Shown one piece after another: positions 1 through 10,744 of a stretch of 64,000 bases of DNA; position 1 is the stretch's first letter, and each line of letters begins with the position of its first letter. The notes below the pieces were generated by a model that saw only the letters and a list, made by a program, of their open reading frames with translations, made no database searches and was not told the DNA's origin. The stretch is from Lotus japonicus. Taxonomy: Eukaryota; Streptophyta; Magnoliopsida; Fabales; Fabaceae. The DNA lies in contig NC_080043.1 of the NCBI RefSeq assembly GCF_012489685.1, forward strand, positions 83,840,292-83,904,291. Direction: 5' to 3'. Position numbers and translations under genes: made by a program.

Positions 1-2274
1 AGAGAGGTTAGTTTCAGGAGAGGCTGGGTGATTGCTGCTGTGAGCTTCAGAGGCACCTTGTGGAGAGCCAATGTTAAACATTTGAGCATTTGGTTCAGAG
101 GTTCCAAGGTGAGGTTCTGAAGTTTCAACCAGAGGATGGGGTGATCTAACTGAGGATTGGTTAGACACAGATTGTTCTGGTTCAGGTTCTGGTTGAACAG
201 GCTCTTGTTGGTCAGGGGCAGGGTGAGCTTGTTGAGCCAAAGGGTCTGCCTCATGTAAAGGATTGGCCAAGATAGGTTCATCGGGGTCAACTAGACGTTC
301 AGGTCTAGGGCCAGGATATCTCCTAGGGCTTGGACAAGTGAGATAATATTCTTCTAAGGTAGACACCTTTTCTTTTCTAACTTCCATGAATTTTCGAAGG
401 GATTCAGAGTTGTTGGAAGGAGAAGAATCAGCAACATTTGTTGGGAAGGATACAGGTGTAAGGGTTGTGGAAGAGTCTGTATCCGTGGTTCTGGGAGCCA
501 GACGTTCTGATGCTCTTGGGACAGAGTGATCAGAGGTTCTGGGTCCAGGTTCTGTTTGGTTAGGCTCTGGGTGCTCATGGATGATGGGTTCAGAAGTTAA
601 TGGGTTGTACTGGATGGTAATGGGAGAGGTTGGTTCATCTGGCCTAGAGGGTTGGTTTTGGAGCAAATTCCAGAGAGGTGCTTCAGTAGGAGAAGGTTTA
701 AAAAATGAAGACCTTGGGGAATGTGGTGGAGAGGTGGTTTGTGCAGCTGGTTGGGACTCAGGAATAGGAGTGAGTGGATTTGAAGATTGTTTGAGCATGG
801 CTGATATGGGGAGTGCATCAAATAAATTCAAATCATCATCAGAAGCAACTGCAGACTTACTTGATTGTGCTGATGATCTTGTCACTCTGGCAGGAGTTTC
901 AATCCTTCTGATCACTTCAGCAGCTGGTTCCACCCGAGTAGGCTTCACCACAATTCTGACCTGCTTCTTCTTCTTCTTAGGAGAAGGAGGACCATCCTCA
1001 TTATCACCATCATCACCATCATCGGGCTTGCTGGTTTCATCATGTTTTCTCTTGGATTGACCAGTCTTCTTCCCTTTGGTCAGAGGGACATCTGATTCCT
1101 CAGAAGATTCTTCTAGGATCATCTTCCTCTGAACTTTCTTCTTGATAGGAGAAGGAAACTCTGGAGCTGGCGGTAGTCTGCTGAAGAATTCATCGAGATC
1201 AATTTCATAGCCTTGAGCCCTTAGGTCTTCAACATAGCACCTAATGGCTTCAGGATTGTCTGCCTGTGTCCACAGAGGGTAGTCATTCAGAGGCACCCTT
1301 CTACTTCTGATTTCAGAAGATGTGTCTTCATGGGCAGGAGCAATCTTCTTCTTGACTAGGCCCATTTTCTTTAGAGAATTCGCAGTGAAGACATCACTGA
1401 CAATGGTGGTCAGATCCTCTGTGCATCCAGCATTTACCAGATCTTGAATGAGGCCACTCTCAATGAAGAGATCAGACAACAGTCTCCCAAAGGGAATATA
1501 CTTGATTGCTGACTTGATGGAGGCAGTGGTCCGAGACTTACGGATACACTCCTTCAAGTAGGAGAACAGGAAGTAGGGAAGGCAGATCTTCTTCTTGTCT
1601 TGGATGAAGAACAACATCGCCTTCTGGTTGAAGTTGATGTAGTCTGGGGAACTGCCCTTTGGTCTCTGGTGAATGCAGTGGAGCAAAATCTTGTGCCAAA
1701 TCCTGAGCTTGGGATGAAGGTCCATCACTTTGTAATTAGTCTTGCCCGGTTTGTAATTGGTGTACAGGGCCTTGTTGGTCTCATCCTTCGTCTTGGGTTT
1801 CAGCTTCGATTCAGTGAATTGGAAACGATACCCAAGAGCAGTTTCTGCACCCAGCAGATTCACGAAAGACTTCTCTGTAATGATGATCTTCCTTCCAAGA
1901 ATGTAAGATACCACCTGAGTATCATCGCAGTCGGCGTGCTTCCAGAATTCCTTGATCAGTTTGTCATACACCGGTCCTCGAAGCCTGTTGAAGTAATTTC
2001 CCCAACCTTGAACTTGGACTTCAGGACGAAGATCATACCCATTTGTAGCAAGGTTGTCGAGGTCGAATCTCCATTCTGCCAGTACTTGAAGTTCCTCAAG
2101 AGCATATACGCAGTGAACGACACAGCCCCGTTCTGCAATCGGAATAATCTGCTCTTGAGCTTGACCTTGATCTTGATTCGGATTCTCAAGACCCCTTTGA
2201 CCTGTTGCTAGACCAACTACCATATGAGGGAACTGGGTTGCATCTGCAGTAGCTCTTCTGGTTTGACTCACCAT
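1..2274 (-). CDS. Sirevirus env-like ORF (partial, C-terminus off the window)
   Basis: An ATG at 2274-2272 opens a frame of 758 codons that reaches base 1 without a stop. The first ~400 residues look globular, resembling the 'putative plant transposon protein' region found in the extra ORF of Sireviruses. The rest is rich in Pro, Ser, Glu and Asp, with Lys-rich patches (for example PSPKKKKKQ) that could be nuclear-localisation-like. I saw no clear signal peptide or strong membrane segment by eye, so an envelope role is not supported; 'env-like' is a positional label. The ORF follows pol after a gap of about 440 bp, where Sireviruses keep it. Its open state contrasts with the broken gag and pol. 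The true C-terminus is unknown. Confidence 0.8.
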   Translation of the reverse strand, partial: MVSQTRRATADATQFPHMVVGLATGQRGLENPNQDQGQAQEQIIPIAERGCVVHCVYALEELQVLAEWRFDLDNLATNGYDLRPEVQVQGWGNYFNRLRGPVYDKLIKEFWKHADCDDTQVVSYILGRKIIITEKSFVNLLGAETALGYRFQFTESKLKPKTKDETNKALYTNYKPGKTNYKVMDLHPKLRIWHKILLHCIHQRPKGSSPDYINFNQKAMLFFIQDKKKICLPYFLFSYLKECIRKSRTTASIKSAIKYIPFGRLLSDLFIESGLIQDLVNAGCTEDLTTIVSDVFTANSLKKMGLVKKKIAPAHEDTSSEIRSRRVPLNDYPLWTQADNPEAIRCYVEDLRAQGYEIDLDEFFSRLPPAPEFPSPIKKKVQRKMILEESSEESDVPLTKGKKTGQSKRKHDETSKPDDGDDGDNEDGPPSPKKKKKQVRIVVKPTRVEPAAEVIRRIETPARVTRSSAQSSKSAVASDDDLNLFDALPISAMLKQSSNPLTPIPESQPAAQTTSPPHSPRSSFFKPSPTEAPLWNLLQNQPSRPDEPTSPITIQYNPLTSEPIIHEHPEPNQTEPGPRTSDHSVPRASERLAPRTTDTDSSTTLTPVSFPTNVADSSPSNNSESLRKFMEVRKEKVSTLEEYYLTCPSPRRYPGPRPERLVDPDEPILANPLHEADPLAQQAHPAPDQQEPVQPEPEPEQSVSNQSSVRSPHPLVETSEPHLGTSEPNAQMFNIGSPQGASEAHSSNHPASPETNLS

Positions 2275-2718
2275 TGTTGGAGCGGTTGAAGGTTTAGGTA
2301 GAAGATGAAGGTTGAAAGATGAAGAGAGATCGAGAGAGAAATCGAGGGTAAGCGGTTTTGAAATAGCAAGAGAGAGAGAGAGAGTAAAAACCGAAAGTGA
2401 AGGAGATCGTGTGTGTATAGTGGGTTTTGACAAATAACCGTTGTTGATTCAAAAAGCAATTTAAAATCAACGGTTGAAAATTAAAGATAGATAGTAACAG
2501 TAAATACCATATCACACACAGGAGAGAAGCACATCTATACGCAACATGACAGACTGTCACACGGGCACAAGGAACTATGCATTAGAAATACTGACACACG
2601 TGTTGCTGTCTCAGCTTCAGAGTCAGTACCAATGGGTACACACACTCTGATTGAGTTACCTTCTGGACTAGACATCTTTTGATCAAGAAGTATCATTGTC
2701 AGAGGTTCTGATCCATCT

Positions 2719-5700
2719 TCACTCTGGACAAAAGTCCATGTTCAGCTTTTTCAGAATAAAATTAAATCTATCCTCTGCTAAGGGCTTTGTAAAGATATCT
2801 GCTCATTGATGGTCAGTATCAACAAACTTCAGAAGAAGTACGCCCTTCTGTACATAATCTCTAATAAAGTGATACTTTACCTCAATGTGCTTTGCCCTTG
2901 AATGCAAGATAGGATTCTTACTCAATGAGATTGCAGCAGTGTTATCACAATAGATTGGGATATTGCTCTCAAGGATATGATAATCCTCCAGCTGATGTTT
3001 CATCCAGAGCATCTGAGTGCTGCATATTGCTGCTGAGATATATTCTGCCTCTGCAGTTGATAGTGCAATGGTTGATTGCCTCTTGCTTGCCCATGAGACT
3101 AGATTGCTTCCCAGAAATTGACAATTTCCAGAAGTACTTTTTCTCTCTGTTCTATCTCCAGCATAATCAGCATCACAATAACCTGAAAGCTTATACTCTG
3201 ATGTTTTCTTATACATCAAGCCAAGGTTAGTGGTGCCTTTCAGATACCTTAGGATCCTCTTAACAGCAGTTAAGTGGGTTTCCCTTGGATCTGATTGGAA
3301 ACGAGCACATAAATGAACACTAAATAGTATGTCTGGCCTAGATGCAGTTAAGTATAGAAGTGAACCTATCATGCCACGATAGAGCTTCTGACATACTTTA
3401 CCACTTTTATCTTCTTTCTCCAGAATGCATGTAGGATGCATTGGAGTCTTGGCCACTGTAGATTCCAGCATATTGAACTTCTTCAGAAGTTCTTTAGTGT
3501 ACTTGCTCTGATGGATATATGTTCCTTCTGGTGTTTGATCAACTTGTATTCCCAGAAAGTACTTTAATTCTCCCATCATACTCATCTCAAATTCAGCCTG
3601 CATCATCTCAGAAAATTCTTTGCATAGAGATTGATTAGCAGAACCAAATATAATATCATCAACATAAATTTGCACAATTAAGATATCATCTTTATAAGTC
3701 TTGCAAAAAAGAGTTGTATCTACTTTACCCCTTACAAACTCATTCTCCAGAAGGAATGAGCTGAGTCTCTCATACCATGCTCTGGGAGCTTGCTTCAGAC
3801 CATAGAGTGACTTCTTCAATTTGAACACATGGTCTGGCTTCTTCTCATCTTCAAAACCTGGGGGTTGATGAACATAGACTTCCTCTGAAATATAACCATT
3901 TAGGAAGGCACTCTTCACGTCCATCTAATGTAGAACTATGTTGTGATTCACTGAGAAAGAGATCAACAGTCTGATTGCCTCCAGTCTTGCTACTGGAGCA
4001 AATGTTTCAGTGTAGTCTATTCCTTCCTGCTGGCTGTAGCCTTGAGCAACTAGCCTTGCCTTGTTTCTGACTACATCTCCTTTCTCATTCAGCTTGTTTC
4101 TGAATACCCATTTTGTTCCAATTACATGGACACTCTCAGGCTTCTTCACTAAGCTCCAAACATCGTTCTTGGAGAATTGATTCAATTCTTCTTCCATGGC
4201 CAGAATCCAATCCTTGTCCTGAAGAGCTTCATCTATGGACTTGGGTTCAATTAAGGACACCAATCCTTTCAGACTGAGCAAGGTCTCTTCAGAGGGTCTG
4301 AAGGCTGATCTGGTTCTGACTGGTTAGTCTTTGTTGCCCAGAATCAATTCCTTAGGGTGAGCTGCAGTGATTCTGCTCTTCTTCATAGTTTGTGAATCAG
4401 AGGGACCAGCTTCTTCCTCTGGTTCATCTTCCTCTAGCTCAGCTTCCTCTGGAGCTTTGCCTTTGTCAGAAACATTAATGCTTAAATCTGCAAACTTCTC
4501 AACTAGCTTTGACTGGTCAGAGTCAAGCTTATCGTCAAATCTAACATGAATAGATTCTTCAATAGTCTTAGCATACCTTTAGATCTCTCAGAATAACCAA
4601 GTAATAGACACTTAGAAGACTTAGCATCAAATTTATGCAATCTATCCTTAGTATTGAGAACATAACAAACACAGCCAAAAGGATGAAAATAAGAAATGTT
4701 GGGTTTTATGTTCTTCCACAATTCATAGGGAGTCTTATTCAGAATTGGTCTCACAGAGATTCTGTTCTGAATGTAACATGCTGTATTTACTGCCTCTGCC
4801 CAAAAGTGCTTAGCCATGCCAGTTTCTTGGAGCATGGTTCTAGCCATCTCCTGAAGAGTTCTGTTCTTCCTCTCAACAACACCATTTTGTTGAGGAGTTC
4901 TGGGACAAGAGAAATCATGTGCAATTCCATAGGAATCAAACAGACTCTCAAACTTGTCATTCTCAAACTCTCCACCATGGTCACTTCTGACACGCACAAT
5001 CCTACAAGCCTTCTCGTTTTGCACTTGGGCAATGAAGGTAGAGAACACAGCATGAGACTCATCCTTGCGGGTTAGAAACTTTATCCATGTCCAGCGGCTA
5101 TAGTCATCAACGATAACCATCCCATATCTCTTGCCACCTATAGACTCAGTTTTCACTGGTCCAAAAAGGTCGATATGCAGAAGTTCCAACGGCCTTGAGG
5201 TTGAGACAACATTCTTTGCCTTGAAAGGGACTTATGTGAATTTTCCTTTCTGACATGCTTCACAAAGAGCGTCTGAAGCAAACTTCAGATTGGGTAAGCC
5301 CCTGACAAGGTTTAGCTTGCTCAGCTGAGAAATCTTTCTCATACTGGCATGCCCTAACCGTCTATGCCATACCCACTGCTCTTCATTAACAGACAGAAGG
5401 CACTTCACATTCTGAGCCTCCAACTCAGATAATCTGATCTTATAAATGTTGTTCTTCCTCTTGCTGTTAAACAGAACAGAGCCATCGATTTGACTTACAG
5501 CCCGGCAAGACTTTTGATTGAATATAACATCATAACCCTTGTCAGCTAATTGACTTATAGACAATAAGTTATGTCTTAAGCCGTCTACCAATAACACATT
5601 ATCAATGCATGGACTATTATCTACACAAATAGTACCAGTACCAACAATTTTACCCTTTTCATTTCCTCCAAAACCAACTTCGCCTCCAGGCTTAAGTTTC

Positions 5701-5790
5701 AGCTCTTGGAACATACGCCTTTATCCCGTCATGTGACGCGAGCATCCACTGTCCAGATACCATGATTGGTGTTTCAGTGGAGCTATCAAG
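2719..5790 (-). pseudogene. copia pol remnant: protease, integrase, reverse transcriptase, RNase H
   Basis: In order on the minus strand: a protease site reading DSGCSRHMTG near 5725-5755, with a stop directly after it; a GAG-pre-integrase HHCC zinc domain (WHRRLGH, then CEAC) at about 5240-5360; and an integrase core at 4590-5190 with D (HIDLFGP), D (RSDHGGEF) and E (PQQNGVVERKN). A frameshift near 4575 follows, then RT at 2950-4330 with the catalytic YVDDIIFGS, and RNase H (CDADYAGD, STAEAEY). Breaks seen are in-frame stops at 5229-5231, 4324-4326, 3925-3927 and 2803-2805. The last leaves the usual C-terminal tail (ADIFTKPL) beyond the stop, with the old terminator at 2719-2721. Domain identity is certain; the ancestral reading at each break is inferred from the family. 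Confidence 0.93.
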
Positions 5791-6597
5791 GATATCTGCA
5801 ACATAGATAATCTTGTCCTTAGGTACCCACTTTCTGGGTCCTTTCTTGTTTGTTACCCCAGAGGTTCTGATCACCTTGGGTGTCTCAACATGATATTTTA
5901 AAGGAATATTTGCATGATATTTAGACATAGAGAAGGATCCCTTTTTAAGAGGGTTTTTAGCAACTTTAGCAGGTAAAGGATCAGGCAATATGGTACCAGA
6001 GGGAACAAAGCATTCATACAAGGATTTAGCTTTAGACACAGAGGGCTCATTTCTAATTGGTTTAGAATAGCCAATGCCATGCATTCCATTTCTGCTTACG
6101 CCATAGATCATTGAAGCCATTAAGCTTCTATCCACGCTTTTAGCTAGGAATCTTTGAAAAGACTTTTCATACTTAGACTCATTTCTACAATCAGAGGCAT
6201 CACAAGCAACAATTTCTTCTAACTTAGCAATCTGGTTCTTAAGCACAGAGTTAGAATTGATCAAAGCATGATTATCATTTTTCAAATCAGAAATAATTTT
6301 CTCATGTTCAGAAGGAGTCTTGGAAACAGCAGATAAGTCCCTTTTCAGCTTCTTATGCTTAGACAATAAGGAGTTATACTTATCCATGATATCAGACAAT
6401 GCATGTTTCAGTTCAGAGGTAGAGAAAGAAGCGAATACCTCATTTTCATCGTCTGAGTTAGGATCTCCTTCAGATTCTGAGTCAGAGTCAACAGCTCCCT
6501 TTGACTCTGCTTCTTTGTCTTTGACAATAGCCATGAGTCCTTGGACTTCACCATCAGAGTCAACATCCTCTGACTCTGATTCATCAAATGTCACCAT
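5692..6597 (-). pseudogene. copia gag C-terminal coiled-coil region
   Basis: This 301-residue frame is the continuation of gag. It has an acidic Ser/Asp/Glu stretch (residues ~1-50), a predicted coiled coil (~60-130, Leu/Lys/Glu heptads) and a basic tail. A long gag extension between zinc knuckle and protease is usual for Sireviruses. The last ~20 codons overlap the protease active-site motif in a different frame, so a further one-base shift separates gag from pol. I cannot tell whether this last shift is damage or an ancestral frame change; the upstream one near 6590 is more likely damage. Confidence 0.8.
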
Positions 6598-7600
6598 CAG
6601 ACTCTTCTTTGTTGAAGTGCTTCTTTGGCTTCTTGTCCTTCTTCAACTTTGGACAGTCACTTTTGTAGTGCCCTGATTCTTTGCACTCAAAGCATGTGAC
6701 TTCCTTAAGTGAGGACTTCTTCTGACCTGAGGATTCAGACTTTCCTTTTGCCTTTCCAGAGCCTTTGTATTTGCTCTGCCTGTGCTTCCAGATGCGATTG
6801 AGTCTCTTGGAGATCAGAGTCAGCTCATCTTCATCAGAATCTTCTGATGCTTCTTCAGATTCCTCTTCTTCAGCTTGAAGGGCTTTTGACTTCTCAGCCT
6901 TAGCCTTTTCAGATTTAGATTTCAAGGCTATGGACTTTTTCCTCAGATCTTGCATCTCTGAGCGCTTCAGCTCATGGCATTTCAAAATGCTGATGAGTTC
7001 TTCTAAACTCATATTCTCAACATCTCTCGTGAGCTCTATTGAAGTCACTAAAGGCATCCAACTTTCAGGAAGACACCTGATGACCCTTATGACATGATCT
7101 TTTGTTGTGTAGCTCTTGTTGAGAGGTCGTATGCCAGCTACAAGCAACTGAAATCTGGAGAACATTTCTTCAATGGACTCATTTGGCTCCATGATGAAGG
7201 ATTCATACTTTTGGATCAAAGACAATGCCTTTGATTCTTTGAATTTCTTGTTTCCTTCATGAGACATCTTCAGAGATTCGAAAATGCCTTTCGCAAACTC
7301 ACGATCTGTAATCTTCTGGTACTCTTCATAGGAAATAGCACTTAGAAGAATTGCTCTTGCTTTGTGATGTTGTGAGTACAGCTTCTTTTGATCTGCAGTC
7401 ATCTCTGACCTTGGGATCTTCTTGCCATCTGCATCAACTGGACGCTCGTAGCCATCCACAATAATATCCCAGAGATCTGCATCGAAACCCAGAAAGAAAC
7501 TTTCCAGTCTATCTTTCCAATATTCGAACCTTTGACCGTCGAACATAGGAGGCTTTGCATTGTAACCATCTCTTTGAGTTTCACTGGTGGTGGCAGCCAT
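6584..7600 (-). pseudogene. copia gag, N-terminal and nucleocapsid part
   Basis: This 338-residue frame starts with MAATTSE. It contains the UBN2-type gag region (W at the YWKDRLESFF motif, RFQLL, then LPESW) and a basic linker, then a zinc knuckle CX2CX4HX4C (CFECKESGHYKSDC) near residue 305. It ends at a frameshift: the neighbouring frame 5692-6597 continues the protein after an overlap of about 14 bases. The gag ATG at 7600-7598 also marks the breakpoint with the transposase fragment to the right, so the 5' leader, PBS and LTR of the element are missing and no promoter of its own is visible. Confidence 0.9.
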
Positions 7601-7605
7601 TGTTT

Positions 7606-8187
7606 TTCAAACCATTTCCATCTATTGTCAATGCAATCCTCAGGAATCGGATCTGGTTTTTTAAGTAAATTTCCATGCAACCTTAAGACAGAACTTAACA
7701 CTAAATTGAAGTATCTACTAACAGTTTCCCCAGATCTTTGGAATTTAAATTTTATGACACGGTTTTTAGCATGATGAGCCAATATATGTAAAAATATAGC
7801 AACTTGTTCTTCTATTGGCACTAACCCATCTTCCTTTAGCCCACCCTCAACAAGTAGAAGAGAACACAACACACGAAATGTGTTAGTATCCATCCGTAGT
7901 TGCTCCACACAAGTAACATCATCATTTATTAGCCTCCTCATGAATGACATTCTTGATTCTTCTCTTACCCTTGGTATTGTATGTCTTCTTTGGAGCCTTT
8001 CATATTGTCTTTTGGCCACCTGACACAACTGTAAGTATGATAGAATACATACAATCGTCGTCTCCAAAAGTGCTTGTTCCATTACCAAGCAAGTTGACAA
8101 GGCATTGAGAAGCTCACTTACACTATTAAGCCACTCATTAGAGTCATTTAACCATTGACTTGGATCAGAACCTTTATTTGGATCCAT
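7606..8187 (-). pseudogene. PIF/Harbinger (HARBI1/ALP1-like) transposase, N-terminal fragment
   Basis: The frame starts at ATG 8187-8185. It encodes ~193 residues resembling the N-terminal part of plant HARBI1/ALP1-like nucleases: RESRMSFMRRLINDD, then a helical region with HILAHHAKNRVIKFKFQRSG and SRYFN, ending at DNRWKWFE. In intact relatives the first catalytic Asp lies just after this point (the 'GALDGT' region), so the whole DDE catalytic domain is gone. After WKWFE the frame runs out-of-frame into copia gag DNA until 7399, making a 262-codon chimeric ORF with no expected function. The N-terminal Asn/Ser/Trp-rich start fits the family. Confidence 0.8.
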
Positions 8188-9529
8188 TTTACCTAAAATT
8201 TTAAAAATTTAAAAATAACTAAAAAGGTATATACAGAAACAAACTTGCTGCTATATAAGCCATTTAATAAGGTCATTCTTTAATCAATATATAGAAACAC
8301 ATTTTATCATACTTACCTAAATAGTTTATAGATTTGAACTACAAATACTTTAATTTAGAAATAATTTAACAATCTAAATAGCAATATAGATTTTTTTTAA
8401 GCAAAAACGAAAGGCCAACCAATACATATAGCAAGATACACCACCAAATACCAATTAAATCCTCAAAAGCCTACTGCAAAAAGAAGACAAACATAACCTA
8501 CAAAGCTAATAGTTAAAATTACACAAAAAGCATCAAGCACAATCATTAAGAATGCAAGCAGGGCATGCAACAGATACAAGTTTGCAGAGGATATGGGTAG
8601 TATAAACAGGGTAATAATTCTGTCCAAGGCATGGGTGGGCAAGTATTTTTCCTGGTTGCAAAGTGTGTTGGTTGGAGGTGCCTTCATAAGTTTGGTGGCT
8701 CACTTTTTAGTTGTGCCTTGTGCGAGAGTATTTTCCCAGTGTGGATCTATTTCTACCAAAGTGTATTATTGTTCTTGTGATGTTACTTTGTATTTCATCT
8801 TCTTATTGTTTGTACTTGTGCTCTTTCAAAAATTAAAAAAAGAACGCAAGCAAGGACCACGGGCAGCAAACAATCACATGTACCCCAAGAAAGGTAACAC
8901 GGCCCCATCTCCAAAAAGGTTTGAATCACACATAGTATTGTTTCGAGCAATTGAGAAAACTTTGCCACACCTAGTTATGGAACATTAACATGAATTGAAT
9001 GATTTTATTAGATTTCAAAAGAACGATGAATTTGGGGAAAACAACGTTTTCATAAATCTAACAGCAGGTAGACAAGGGTTTAAGTCATGCAAAGAGATAC
9101 AGTAGGAGAAAAGTGAGTCACACAAATAGAATTCAACAATGAAAGAAAATAGAACAGATGAAAAAGATGAGAAATCGTAAAATAGCCATGGAGAAAAACT
9201 TACTTGACAATGGAGGAGGAAGAAAAGGAAGGTGGAAGGATGAAGAAGATGGGGTGCAGGAACGTGACTGCAAAAAAACGTCGAACGTGATGAGCGATAG
9301 ATGAATGAGGTTAGGGTTGGAATATTTTTAAGTTGCTAATACATCAAAACTTATCAGGTCTTATCCTCCCTTTAGGTGATGGATTAAATTATCCATCATT
9401 TTGATGTATTAGAAGGGCTTGATGGATAAAGTTATCCAATACAATGTAACCACCAAACATCTGATAAGCCCATAACGTATTGTATAAGCTTATACAACCA
9501 GGCCTAATACGGTGCACCAAACGGGCCCC
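7606..9529 (-). mobile_element. PIF/Harbinger DNA transposon, right-hand part only
   Basis: The transposase fragment (7606-8187, minus strand) is followed outward by AT-rich noncoding DNA and then a terminal-looking segment (about 9330-9529). That segment ends with a motif whose minus-strand form begins GGGGCCCGTTTGGTGCACC, of the kind seen at PIF/Tourist ends. The subterminal part contains short inverted motifs such as GTATTGTATAAGCTTATAC. The left end is missing because the copia element begins at 7605. The bases next to the terminus (TAG) are not the classical TTA/TAA target duplication, so the exact end is uncertain. A weak ORF at 8593-8988 on the other strand has no recognisable content. 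Confidence 0.65.
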
Positions 9530-9822
9530 TAGGGTTTAGATTGATTATTTCTTGATTTTATCTTAATTTATTTTTGATTTATTTTTAGAGTATTAATTAA
9601 TTTTTATGGTATTTTTATTGAATTTTCGGATTTTTAATTAATTCATGATTTTAATTAATACTCAAAAAATAAACTTTTTCTTCACCTAATATTTATTTAC
9701 CGACGTTTTAAAGGTAATTTTAAATCTGAAAAACGGTTTTATAAAACATTAAAATTTTAAAAGATTTGCTTTAATTATCTAAGATTTACCTAGTTTACTC
9801 CTTACTAATACTGCATCAGCCA
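9530..9822. other. AT-rich intergenic DNA, no gene seen
   Basis: Low-complexity AT-rich sequence between the PIF/Harbinger end and the possible Helitron start. No ORF of note and no recognisable repeat. Confidence 0.5.
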
Positions 9823-10150
9823 TCTCCTCCCCTATATGCCTCTACTGTGAACCGGTTGGCATGGAGGAAAAATGAGGAAGATCACTCGAGTATGCAACTT
9901 GCTTCATGTGATGCTAATAATTGTGTAAGTTGATAGTTGTGTAGTGTTTGCCATAATTATTGTTGAGTAATTAGATTATTTTCCTCATCCTCTTTTGATA
10001 TATTTGTTAGAATATTCTCAGGTAGGTCAAAATTGTGGCTCATCCGAGAATATTTCTTCATCATCCCTACTGTTCTTCATTCTTTTTAATTTTTTTTTTT
10101 GAGTTTTAACCACTTTCTCTGTCTTTTTAATAATGGTCCCTGTGTGTCAG

Positions 10151-10215
10151 GATCAAATTTTATCAAATAAAGAACCGTGAACTGCTGAAGCAGTTGAAAC
10201 AACTTTCATTTTCAG
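10151..10215 (+). other. exon-like block inside the putative Helitron
   Basis: A 65-bp block sits between a good acceptor (TGTGTCAG) and a donor (TTCAG|GTACT) after a T-rich tract. One frame reads IKFYQIKNRELLKQLKQLSF, coiled-coil-like and with codon use unlike the surrounding AT-rich DNA. I do not recognise the parent gene. It could be an exon captured by the Helitron, or chance. Confidence 0.25.
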
Positions 10216-10744
10216 GTACTACTTTCATTCCCTGATTTTCTTAATCCTATTGTGCCGCCACCATGGTAATCAAGTTTGTTTCCTTTATGGGCAAATTGAA
10301 AATTGAAATGATGATTAAAGAAACTTAATTATCAGTATCAATTAGTAATAATTGAACAACTTCGGTTGTGTGTGAAATCCTCCCTACTATTGCTTATTGC
10401 AGGACCTTGCCTAAAGTTCATTTGCACTGAACTATGTCAAGAACTAAATTCTATTATGTTCTCATACCTATTTTTAAGTCAACTTTTTGACCTATGATGT
10501 TTTATTCTCTTTTTTTTTCTCTATTTCATTAGTTGAAATTTCAGAAACAATTAGAGCTAACTGAACCATGTTACTTACTGGTGATGTTATGTTTTCATTC
10601 CTAATATTGCAGATGAGTTTGTTTCAATTGCATTTTGCGTTGGTCCAAGGTGGCTGCTGGGAAGCAACGTTATCCACCTTCTTCTGTAAAATTAGCTACT
10701 GATTATATCTATTATGTAGACATAATTTTTTTTTATCATATATG

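Larger units (their letters stand above)
1..7605 (-). mobile_element. Ty1/copia Sirevirus-type retrotransposon, 5'-truncated, runs off the left edge
   Basis: Reading on the minus strand from 7600 to 1 the order is gag, protease, integrase, reverse transcriptase, RNase H, then a separate env-like ORF. That is the Ty1/copia order with the extra downstream ORF known from SIRE1-like Sireviruses. The element starts abruptly at the gag start codon (7600), with no LTR or primer-binding site between it and the PIF/Harbinger fragment on its right, so its 5' end is lost. The other LTR would lie left of position 1. Gag and pol carry frameshifts and at least three nonsense codons, while the env-like frame is open for all 758 visible codons. 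The element cannot move on its own. Confidence 0.9.

Noticed and set aside
5692..5780. Programmed frameshift between copia gag and protease
   Set aside because: A one-base frame change exists, but no slippery heptamer was recognised and the element is otherwise damaged, so I do not claim it.
8593..8988. 131-codon ORF on the plus strand within the PIF/Harbinger part
   Set aside because: No family resemblance, and it lies opposite the transposon's noncoding region. It is not the second (MYB-like) ORF of PIF elements as far as I can see.
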